Shown: piece after piece, positions 1 through 5,524 of the stretch
Layout of the letters: each line of letters begins with the position of its first letter
Numbering within the stretch: the stretch's first letter is position 1
Source of the DNA: Betaproteobacteria bacterium
Lineage (GTDB): Bacteria > Pseudomonadota > Gammaproteobacteria > Burkholderiales > SG8-41
Length of the DNA stretch: 13,403 bases
Assembly (NCBI GenBank): GCA_028292065.1
Contig: JAQGNC010000439.1
Coordinates: forward strand, 1 to 13,403
Direction: 5' to 3'
Program-made: the position numbers and the translations under genes
Notes under the pieces: generated by a model
What the model was told of the DNA's origin: nothing
The model's database searches: none
Seen by the model: the letters and a program-made list of their open reading frames with translations, nothing else

Positions 1-69
1 GTAGTCCTCGTTGCGCGCGCGCACGATGCCGCGGTGCGTGACCGCGGCGAGCTCGACAGGGACGCTCAC
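1..69 (-). CDS. PP2C-type Ser/Thr protein phosphatase, N-terminal part (runs off left edge)
   Basis: Only the first 23 residues are in the window. Reading leftward from a GTG at 69-67, the translation includes VELAAVTHRGIVRARNEDY. The pattern T-H-x-G-x-V-R-x-x-N-E-D is the first conserved motif of PP2C/Stp phosphatases, whose Asp helps bind the two catalytic metal ions; these enzymes remove phosphate from Ser/Thr residues. The GTG overlaps the TGA of the kinase fragment upstream (68-66) as GTGA, a typical translational-coupling arrangement, and this chose the start. No strong Shine-Dalgarno sequence is visible. A kinase-phosphatase pair is a common bacterial arrangement. With so little sequence I cannot tell whether the phosphatase is intact beyond the edge. 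It has no obvious link to the oxalate genes. Confidence 0.55.
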   Translation of the reverse strand, partial: MSVPVELAAVTHRGIVRARNEDY

Positions 70-317
70 GCGGCGCTCGATGCCGTCACGCAGTCGCGCA
101 GCAGGCCAATCTTCGTGCTGCCGTATACCGCGGCGACATCGGGATGGTCGAGCGGCGAGTGCGCGAGCGCACCCGCTTCGCCGCACGCGTCGGGGGGCGT
201 GTCGTCGGTGACGAGCTCGATGGCGACCTTGCGGCCGGTGGACTTATCCCGGCCGCAGTAGACGGTGCGTCGAGCCCGGCTGCCGAGCTCGTGCTCGAGA
301 TCGTACCGCGCGAGCAT
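66..317 (-). pseudogene. Decayed N-lobe fragment of a Hanks-type Ser/Thr protein kinase
   Basis: This 83-codon frame reads like the first strands of a bacterial Ser/Thr kinase: a YDLEHELG start, a glycine-loop-like stretch ending in TVYCGRDKSTGRKVAIELV, then a helix-C-like HPDVAAVYG segment. Two hallmark positions are lost. The glycine loop reads GSRARR instead of roughly GxGxxG, and the ATP-anchoring lysine of the VAIK motif is Glu (VAIE). Everything from the catalytic loop onward (HRD, DFG) is missing, and the frame ends at a TGA overlapping the phosphatase start. A full kinase domain is about 260 residues. The most likely reading is a pseudogene or internal-deletion remnant. A small expressed pseudokinase-like protein that keeps translational coupling to the phosphatase is the alternative. 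No clear Shine-Dalgarno sequence precedes the ATG at 317. Confidence 0.55.
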
Positions 318-418
318 TTATTTTGATCGTCGGGGGCGTGTAGGGGTGCGCCATTTTACGGTACAGCCTTGGAATCGTTGCGTTTTATTTGGCGCCGACC
401 CGACTTTTCCCCCGCGTT

Positions 419-1351
419 TCAACTGCCGAGCAGCACTCCGTTCGCCAGTCCGTTCGCACGCGCGAACTCGCCGCCGCCGACTTTCTTCCCGTCGGCGCCG
501 CGCGCCCGCAGCACTTCGATCGCGCCGCCCTGCGCGGTCACGCGGAAGCTCGTTTCGGTCACGTCCGACACTTCGCCGATCTTGCCGCTGACGTCGGCGT
601 AGCGGCGAAACAGGTGTTTCTTCGCGTCGAAAATCTGCACTTTCTGGCCGTTGAGCGTGGTCCACGCGCCCGGGGCGGGGTTGCAGCCGCGGATGGTGTT
701 GTAGACGAAGTCGACGGGATTCGCCCAGTTGATCTTCGCCTCGGCATCGCGGCACCAGCCTTCGTAGCTCGCGTTCGCTTCGTCCTGCGCGCGCTCGCTA
801 TGCTTGCCGGCCTTGATGAGGTCGGCGGCTTCGAGCATGGCTTCGATGCCGAGCGGGAACAGGCTCTTGAAATAGACGTCGCCGAGCGTGTCGTCGGGGC
901 CGATCTCGCATTCTTTCTGGAGGATCACCGGACCTTCGTCGAGGCCTTCGTTCGGCCTGAAGATCGTGAGACCGGTCTTCGTCTCGCCGCGGATGATCGG
1001 CCAGTTGATCGACGACGGGCCGCGGTATTTCGGCAGCAGCGAAGGGTGGTACTGGATGGTCCCGAGCTTCGGGATGTGCACGAAGGTGTCGGGCGCGAAC
1101 TGCAGCACGTACGCCATGACGCCGAGGTCGACGTCGAGACTTTTCAGCGCTGCGTGAGCGTCCTCGCCGCGCAGCCCCTTGAACTGGAACACCTTGAGCC
1201 CGCGCTCTTCGGCCGCGGCGCGCAACGGGTCGGCTTTCGCGCCGGGCTTTTCCGGCGCGCAGAATACCGCGGCGACTTCGTCCCCGCGATTCAGAAACGC
1301 TTCGAGGACGGCTTTGCCGAAGTCTTGTTGACCGATGATTGCGATTTTCAT
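419..1351 (-). CDS. Stand-alone formyltransferase, ALDH1L1 N-terminal (10-formyl-THF hydrolase) type
   Basis: This 310-residue protein has a formyl-transferase N domain (about 1-190) opening with MKIAIIGQQDFG and a Formyl_trans_C domain (about 205-305). It resembles the N-terminal hydrolase domain of animal 10-formyl-THF dehydrogenase (ALDH1L1) more than Met-tRNA formyltransferase: the YHPSLLP-RG-SSINW stretch, LQKECEI and the AKINW segment are shared. The catalytic pair is present as His102 and Asp138 with the family spacing of 36. Two residues before the His, where Fmt and PurU have Asn and ALDH1L1 has Ile, this protein has Gln100. No acyl-carrier or aldehyde-dehydrogenase domain follows, so only formyl transfer or hydrolysis is possible. 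It is the last gene of the oxc-frc operon. Its likely substrate is 10-formyl-THF (giving THF and formate); formyl-CoA is a speculative partner. The ATG at 1351 has only a weak upstream GAG and lies 13 nt after a long inverted repeat. Confidence 0.8.
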   Translation of the reverse strand: MKIAIIGQQDFGKAVLEAFLNRGDEVAAVFCAPEKPGAKADPLRAAAEERGLKVFQFKGLRGEDAHAALKSLDVDLGVMAYVLQFAPDTFVHIPKLGTIQYHPSLLPKYRGPSSINWPIIRGETKTGLTIFRPNEGLDEGPVILQKECEIGPDDTLGDVYFKSLFPLGIEAMLEAADLIKAGKHSERAQDEANASYEGWCRDAEAKINWANPVDFVYNTIRGCNPAPGAWTTLNGQKVQIFDAKKHLFRRYADVSGKIGEVSDVTETSFRVTAQGGAIEVLRARGADGKKVGGGEFARANGLANGVLLGS

Positions 1352-1364
1352 TTTGTTTGAGCTC

Positions 1365-1510
1365 GTGAACGGGTGAACGGGTGAACAGGTGAACGGGTGT
1401 GAAAAACGGAGCGCGAAGCCCCTGACGGCCGGGTGTTTACGAGGAAGGTCAGACGCGCGAACCGCGCAGCGCCCTTACCCGTTCACTCGTTCACCCGTTC
1501 ACCCGTTCAC
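1365..1510. repeat. Paired inverted octamer arrays between frc and the formyltransferase gene
   Basis: The left arm holds four tandem copies of TGAACGGG (1366-1397; the third copy is TGAACAGG). The right arm holds four copies of the complement CCCGTTCA (1478-1509; the second copy is CTCGTTCA). The arms pair over 33 bp (G1365 with C1510) with two DNA mismatches, both in the same unit, and enclose an 80-nt spacer. In the minus-strand transcript this makes a long hairpin that starts 4 nt after the frc stop and ends 13 nt before the formyltransferase start, so it could affect mRNA stability, coupling or translation. No T-run follows, so it does not look like an intrinsic terminator. Confidence 0.9.
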
Positions 1511-1514
1511 CGAC

Positions 1515-2786
1515 TTATGCGGCTTTCTTCGGCGGTGCGCTGAACGCGCCCGCTGTGCGCAGCGCCGCCACTTTCTCTTCGTTATAACCAAGCACATCCT
1601 TGAGCACTTCGTCGGTATGCTCGCCGAGCAGCGGCGAGCGCTCGATCTTCGCGGGCGACTCGGAGAGCTTGATCGGCATGCCGACGTTCCACCATTTGCC
1701 GCGCTGGGGATGGTCGAGCTCGAGCCACATGTCGCGGCCGCGGACGTGCTCGTCGTTCGCGAGGTCTTCGGTCGACATGATCGGGCCGCAAGGGACGTCG
1801 AGCGGGTTGAGGATCTCCATCAGCTCGCGCTTGGTGTATTTCTCGGCGAACTTGTTGATGAGCGTCCACACCAGCTGCTGGTTCTTGCGGCGGTCTGCGA
1901 TCTTCGCCAGGCGCGGGTCGGCGGCGAGGTCGGGAACCCCGACTTCCGCGCCGATGCGCTCGGCGAGCTTGGTCCACACCGCTTCCTGCACCACGATATA
2001 CAGCCAGTCGTTCGCGCCGTGCGGCTTGCAGTGGATCGCGTTGCCGAGCTGGCCGCCGCCCGAATCGTTGCCGGCGCGAGGCACTTCGCCCATGCCCTGG
2101 TAAGTGGGCACCGAGTATTCGGCGAGCTCGCCGTGCTGGAGACGCTGGTGATCGCGGAATTTCACGCGGCACAGGTTCATGACGCCGTCCATCATCGCGA
2201 CTTCGACGTATTGGCCTTTGCCGGTGCGGTTCGCCTGGTGCAGCGCCCCGAGGAGGCCGATCGCGAGGTGCAGGCCGGTGCCCGAGTCGCCGATCTGCGC
2301 GCCGGTCACGAAAGGCGGGCCGTCGGGGACGCCGGTCGTGCTCATCGCGCCGCCCATTGCCTGGGCGACGTTTTCATACGCCTTGAACTCGGCGTAAGGG
2401 CCGCTCGAGCCGAAACCCTTGATCGAGCCCATCACGATCTTCGGGTTGATCTCGCGGATCTTCTCCCACGTGAAGCCGAAGCGGTCGAGCACGCCGGGCC
2501 CGAAGTTCTCCATGACGATGTCGCACTTCTTCAGGAGATCGACGAACACCGTCTTGCCTTCGGCGCTCTTCATGTTGACCGTGATCGAGCGCTTGTTGCA
2601 GTTGAGCATCGTGAAATACAGGCTGTCCGCGCCGGGCACGTCGCGCAGCTGCCCGCGCGTCGCGTCGCCCTGCGGCGGCTCGAACTTGATCACGTCGGCG
2701 CCCATCCACGCGAGCAGCTGCGAGCACGTCGGCCCCGCCTGCACGTGGGTCATGTCGAGGATACGTACGCCTTTGAGTGCTTCCAT
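1515..2786 (-). CDS. frc: Formyl-CoA:oxalate CoA-transferase
   Basis: This class III CoA-transferase moves CoA from formyl-CoA to oxalate, giving oxalyl-CoA and formate in the cytoplasm; it is the entry step of oxalate catabolism. The 423 residues match the usual length (428 in Oxalobacter formigenes as I recall it). Key features are the HVQAGP motif at 14-19 (Gln16), the SLYFTMLNCNKRS block at 55-67, the catalytic Asp167 in GAQIGDSG, which forms the aspartyl-CoA intermediate, and a glycine loop at 243-246 (GGGQ; one glycine shorter than the GGGGQ of Oxalobacter). The frame is open 30 codons further upstream, but Met at 2786 fits the family N-terminus and has GGAG six to eight bases before it. 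It follows oxc after a 114-nt gap. CaiB/BaiF paralogues with other substrates exist, but the oxc neighbour argues for oxalate. Confidence 0.95.
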   Translation of the reverse strand: MEALKGVRILDMTHVQAGPTCSQLLAWMGADVIKFEPPQGDATRGQLRDVPGADSLYFTMLNCNKRSITVNMKSAEGKTVFVDLLKKCDIVMENFGPGVLDRFGFTWEKIREINPKIVMGSIKGFGSSGPYAEFKAYENVAQAMGGAMSTTGVPDGPPFVTGAQIGDSGTGLHLAIGLLGALHQANRTGKGQYVEVAMMDGVMNLCRVKFRDHQRLQHGELAEYSVPTYQGMGEVPRAGNDSGGGQLGNAIHCKPHGANDWLYIVVQEAVWTKLAERIGAEVGVPDLAADPRLAKIADRRKNQQLVWTLINKFAEKYTKRELMEILNPLDVPCGPIMSTEDLANDEHVRGRDMWLELDHPQRGKWWNVGMPIKLSESPAKIERSPLLGEHTDEVLKDVLGYNEEKVAALRTAGAFSAPPKKAA

Positions 2787-2819
2787 GCTGATCTCCAGAA
2801 ACTTTCGGAAATTTCGAAT

Positions 2820-2836
2820 AAGGGGGCGAGCCCCTT
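2820..2836 (-). other. Intercistronic stem-loop between oxc and frc
   Basis: AAGGGG at 2820-2825 and CCCCTT at 2831-2836 form a perfect 6-bp stem with a 5-nt loop, inside the 114-nt gap between the oxc stop and the frc start. No T-run follows on the minus strand, so it is more likely an mRNA-stability or processing element than a terminator. A stem this short in GC-rich sequence may be chance. Confidence 0.35.
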
Positions 2837-2900
2837 GGATATCCCCGAAGTTAGAGGAATCTCTGCTCGAGTGCACGCCCCGGTCAGAGACTCCCTGTTT

Positions 2901-4628
2901 TTACTTCTTCTTTGCGCTCGGATTCAGGCTGGTGATGCGGCCGCTTTCGGTCCCTGCGGTCTCGTCGATCACCGCGTTGATGAGCGTGGGCTTGCGCGTT
3001 TTGATCGCTTCTTCCATCGCGGCGCGCAGCTCGTCCGGGGTCGTGGCGTGCACGCCGACACCGCCGAAAGCTTCCATCAGCTTGTCATAGCGCGCACCTT
3101 TCACGAACACCGTGGGCGCAACGTCGGCGCCGCCGGTCGGGTTCACGTCGGTGCCGCGGTAGACGCCGTTGTTGTTGAAGATCACCACGCACACCGGCAG
3201 GTTATAGCGGCAGATCGTCTCCACTTCCATGCCCGAGAAGCCGAAAGCGCTGTCGCCTTCGATCGCGATCACCTGCTCGCCGCTCACGACCGCGGCCGCG
3301 ACGGCGAAGCCCATGCCGATGCCCATCACGCCCCAGGTGCCCACGTCGAGGCGCTTGCGAGGCTTGTACATGTCGACGATGCTGCGAGTGAAGTCGAGCG
3401 CGTTGGCGCCTTCGTTGACCAGCATCGCGTCGGGGTTCGCCTTGATGATGTCGCGCACGACGTTGAGCGCGCTGTGGAAATTCATCGGCGTCGGATTCCT
3501 GGCGAGAGTCTCGCCCATCTTCGCGATGTTCTTGTTCTTGCGCTCGGCGATTCCGGTGACCCACTCGGCGGGCGGTTTCGGCCAGCTCGAGTCGATCGCG
3601 GACAGCATCGCGGACACGCACGAACCGATGTCGCCGACGACAGGCGCGTCGATCGCGACGTTGCTGTCCGCCTCAGTGGGCGAGATGTCGACCTGGATGA
3701 ACTTCTGGGCGCCGCGCGCCTTGTGGTCCTTGCCGCCCCACGTCTTGCCTTTACCGTGCGAGAGCAGCCAGTTCAGGCGCGCGCCGATCAGCATGACCAC
3801 GTCGGCTTCCGGCAGCACGTACGAGCGCGCGGCGGCAGCCGACTGCTCGTGGGTGTCGGGGAGCAGGCCCTTGGCCATCGACATCGGCAGATACGGGATT
3901 CCGGTCTTCTCGACCAGCGCGCGGATGTCCGCGTCGGCCTGTGCGTACGCGGCACCTTTGCCGAGCACGATGAGCGGACGCTTGGCGCCCTTGAGCAGAT
4001 CGAGCGCGCGCTGGACGGCGTCCGGCGCGGGGATCTGGCGCGGCGACGGATCGACCACCTTGATCAGCGACTCCTTGCCGGCTTGCGCGTCCATCGACTG
4101 CGCGAAAAGCTTTGCAGGCAGATCGAGGTACACGCCGCCCGGCCGGCCCGATAGCGCCGCGCGGATCGCACGCGCGACGCCGACGCCGATGTCCTCGGCA
4201 TGCAGCACGCGGAAAGCCGCTTTGCACAACGGCTTGGCGATGGCGAGCTGGTCCATCTCCTCGTAATCGCCCTGCTGCAGGTCGACGATCTCGCGCTCGC
4301 TCGAGCCGCTGATGAGGATCATCGGGAAGCAGTTGGTGGTGGCGTTCGCCAGTGCGGTCAAGCCGTTCAGGAAGCCGGGCGCCGACACCGTCAGGCAGAT
4401 GCCGGGCTTTTGCGTGATGAAGCCCGCGATCGCCGCAGCGTTGCCGGCGTTCTGCTCGTGGCGGAACGAAATCACGCGCATGCCTTCGGCCTGCAACATG
4501 CGGGTCAGGTCGGTGATCGGGATGCCGGGCAGGCCGAAGATCGTGTCGATGCCGTTCAGCTTGAGGGCATCGATGACCAGATGAAAGCCGTCGGTCACTT
4601 CGAGTTTCGTATCAGTTTTCATGTCCAT
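2901..4628 (-). CDS. oxc: Oxalyl-CoA decarboxylase (thiamine diphosphate-dependent)
   Basis: This enzyme decarboxylates oxalyl-CoA to formyl-CoA and CO2 using thiamine diphosphate (ThDP) and Mg2+. The 575 residues follow the family closely from VTDGFHLVIDALK onward. The N-terminal ThDP pyrimidine domain carries the catalytic Glu58 in FRHEQNAG; QQGDYEEMDQ lies at 118-127; the middle domain carries GARLNWL (Arg284), part of the ADP-activator site in Oxalobacter Oxc. The ThDP/Mg motif begins at EGDSAFGFSG (457-466) and ends at NNNG (485-488). The C-terminal closing segment ESGRITSLN is intact. A few extra residues after HGKGKTWGG distinguish it from the Oxalobacter protein. The ATG at 4628 has AGAGG nine bases upstream; a second in-frame ATG at 4622 is further from it. 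It is the first gene of the oxalate operon, behind a candidate activator-dependent promoter. Confidence 0.97.
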   Translation of the reverse strand: MDMKTDTKLEVTDGFHLVIDALKLNGIDTIFGLPGIPITDLTRMLQAEGMRVISFRHEQNAGNAAAIAGFITQKPGICLTVSAPGFLNGLTALANATTNCFPMILISGSSEREIVDLQQGDYEEMDQLAIAKPLCKAAFRVLHAEDIGVGVARAIRAALSGRPGGVYLDLPAKLFAQSMDAQAGKESLIKVVDPSPRQIPAPDAVQRALDLLKGAKRPLIVLGKGAAYAQADADIRALVEKTGIPYLPMSMAKGLLPDTHEQSAAAARSYVLPEADVVMLIGARLNWLLSHGKGKTWGGKDHKARGAQKFIQVDISPTEADSNVAIDAPVVGDIGSCVSAMLSAIDSSWPKPPAEWVTGIAERKNKNIAKMGETLARNPTPMNFHSALNVVRDIIKANPDAMLVNEGANALDFTRSIVDMYKPRKRLDVGTWGVMGIGMGFAVAAAVVSGEQVIAIEGDSAFGFSGMEVETICRYNLPVCVVIFNNNGVYRGTDVNPTGGADVAPTVFVKGARYDKLMEAFGGVGVHATTPDELRAAMEEAIKTRKPTLINAVIDETAGTESGRITSLNPSAKKK

Positions 4629-4672
4629 GTTGAGATGCCTCTCGTTCTGGTTCTCGCCGTTGTGTGAACAGG

Positions 4673-4747
4673 TGTCTTTCCGGTGTGTTTCCGGCCGGTG
4701 CGTCATCTACCGTGGCGGGTGAACATCGCCGGATTTCGTCGGTTCAC
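4673..4747 (-). repeat. Repeats in the oxc 5' leader
   Basis: Within the roughly 160-nt predicted oxc leader there is an 11-bp direct repeat, TGTCTTTCCGG (4673-4683) then TGTGTTTCCGG (4684-4694), one mismatch apart. Further upstream is an inverted repeat, GTGAAC (4719-4724) and GTTCAC (4742-4747). The TGAAC core resembles the octamer arrays at 1365-1510, and TGAACAGG at 4665-4672 is identical to one unit there. Function is unknown and coincidence is possible. Confidence 0.4.
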
Positions 4748-4793
4748 GGCAGGGCCCCGGCCAGCCGAACAGGGCTGTGATTGACTCGGACGT

Positions 4794-4835
4794 ATCATAG
4801 GGGCAGCACGCACACACGCCCTTGACCCCGGTCAA
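4794..4835 (-). promoter_or_regulatory. Candidate activator-dependent (class II) promoter of oxc-frc
   Basis: On the minus strand a TATGAT -10 hexamer lies at 4799-4794. The FNR-type palindrome (4822-4835) takes the place of a -35 element, with 22 nt between it and the hexamer. If the -10 hexamer is at -12 to -7, transcription starts near 4787 and the palindrome is centred at -41.5, the standard class II geometry for Crp/Fnr activators. The leader to the oxc ATG would be about 160 nt. This is predicted from sequence only. Confidence 0.6.
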
Positions 4836-4836
4836 G
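4821..4836. promoter_or_regulatory. FNR-type operator O1 (TTGAC-N4-GTCAA)
   Basis: CTTGACC-CC-GGTCAAG is a perfect 7-bp-arm palindrome; its 14-bp core TTGACCCCGGTCAA has the spacing of the FNR/Crp-family consensus (TTGAT-N4-ATCAA). It lies between the divergent oxc operon and the Crp/Fnr regulator gene, and the same 14-mer in inverted orientation is found upstream of tctC. It sits at an activating position for oxc and overlaps the -35 region of the regulator's own promoter, suggesting autoregulation. Confidence 0.75.
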
Positions 4837-4853
4837 AACGAGTTTTTTTGGTT

Positions 4854-4859
4854 TATACT
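4854..4859 (+). promoter_or_regulatory. Candidate -10 element for the Crp/Fnr regulator
   Basis: TATACT (5 of 6 to consensus) precedes the regulator ATG by about 42 nt. No good -35 hexamer lies 16-18 bp upstream; that space is occupied by operator O1 (18 nt between the 14-mer and the hexamer). Binding at O1 would therefore be expected to interfere with, or replace, -35 recognition. Confidence 0.45.
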
Positions 4860-4880
4860 CGCGGGCTTCAGAACGCCCGC

Positions 4881-4895
4881 CGCCGCCCGGCGGCG
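4881..4895 (+). other. GC-rich hairpin in the regulator 5' UTR
   Basis: CGCCGCC-C-GGCGGCG is a perfect inverted repeat ending six bases before the regulator ATG (4902). In RNA it would place a stable stem over the region where a ribosome binding site should be, and no clear Shine-Dalgarno sequence is visible there. Low expression is a possible consequence; the function is inferred. Confidence 0.4.
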
Positions 4896-4901
4896 ACGTC
4901 A

Positions 4902-5507
4902 ATGCCACTGCTCGCCCTCCATCCCGAAGCCAGTCTGCTCAGGATCCAACTGCGCGAGAACGTCGCGCTGAAAAACCTCAGCGCCGCGCAGTGGCAGGAG
5001 TTCGAGGCCCTGCTCGAAGTCGAGGACTATGCCAAAGGGGCCACGCTCGAGCACCAAGGCGACCATTCGATGGAGCAGTACTTCATCGTCGACGGCATCC
5101 TGAAGCGCGTCGTATCCAACGCGCAGGGCAAGGAGATGATCCTGCGCTTCGCGGCCGAGACCGACATCGACACGAGCTACGCCGCGTGGCGCCTGAAGAC
5201 CTCGATCCCGTATTCGATACGCACCGTGACCCGGGTGCGCGCAGCCAAGCTCTCGATGCAGCAGTGGGTCGGCTTCCTCGACCGGCACCCCGGCGTGCGC
5301 AGCGAGTTCGACCTCGAGATCATGAAGCTCATGAGCGAAGTGATGGCGCACACGATCACGCTCCATCTGCTCGATGCCTCAGGCCGGCTCCAGCGGTTCA
5401 TGCGCAAGCATGAAGAGCTCATGGAACGCCTGCCGAAAAAGGAACTGGCGTCGTACCTGAATCTTTCGCCGGAGACGCTCAGCCGCCTGAAGCGCCGCGG
5501 CGGCTGA
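4902..5507 (+). CDS. Crp/Fnr-family transcriptional regulator of the oxalate locus
   Basis: This 201-residue protein has an N-terminal cyclic-nucleotide-binding-type beta-barrel (about 25-115), a long dimer helix (about 130-158) and a compact helix-turn-helix (about 160-200). The recognition helix SPETLSRLKR carries E191, S194 and R195, the ExxSR pattern that in Fnr contacts TTGA half-sites and so fits the TTGAC-N4-GTCAA palindromes nearby. There are no cysteines, so Fe-S sensing as in Fnr is excluded. The GEL and RS residues with which Crp binds cAMP are also not evident; the corresponding stretch reads TDIDTSYAAWR. The effector is unknown. The frame can be extended to a TTG at 4848, but that lies in the promoter, so ATG 4902 was chosen. 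Divergent from oxc, it probably activates oxc-frc and tctCBA. Confidence 0.85.
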   Translation: MPLLALHPEASLLRIQLRENVALKNLSAAQWQEFEALLEVEDYAKGATLEHQGDHSMEQYFIVDGILKRVVSNAQGKEMILRFAAETDIDTSYAAWRLKTSIPYSIRTVTRVRAAKLSMQQWVGFLDRHPGVRSEFDLEIMKLMSEVMAHTITLHLLDASGRLQRFMRKHEELMERLPKKELASYLNLSPETLSRLKRRGG

Positions 5508-5521
5508 CCAGCCCCGCTTTT
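5497..5521 (+). terminator. Candidate intrinsic terminator of the regulator gene
   Basis: GCGG-(C)-GGCT (5497-5505) pairs with AGCCCCGC (5510-5517), an 8-bp stem with one bulged C and a GACC loop, followed by TTTT (5518-5521). It overlaps the regulator's TGA (5505-5507) and fills the 17-nt gap to the convergent tctA stop, so it would separate the converging transcripts. The T-run is short. Confidence 0.5.
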
Positions 5522-5524
5522 AGC

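Noticed and set aside
2787..2876. N-terminal extension of frc by 30 codons
   Set aside because: The family N-terminus and a good GGAG ribosome binding site point to the ATG at 2786; the extension covers an intercistronic hairpin.
1389..4154. A 921-codon open frame on the plus strand
   Set aside because: It lies antisense to frc and oxc, has a low-complexity Arg/Ala/His-rich translation and matches no family; it is a shadow of high-GC coding on the other strand.
4629..4706. N-terminal extension of oxc by 26 codons
   Set aside because: The extension has no family similarity, and AGAGG is correctly placed for the ATG at 4628.
4848..4901. TTG start for the regulator, adding 18 residues
   Set aside because: It overlaps the likely -10 element TATACT, and the added residues do not fit the family.
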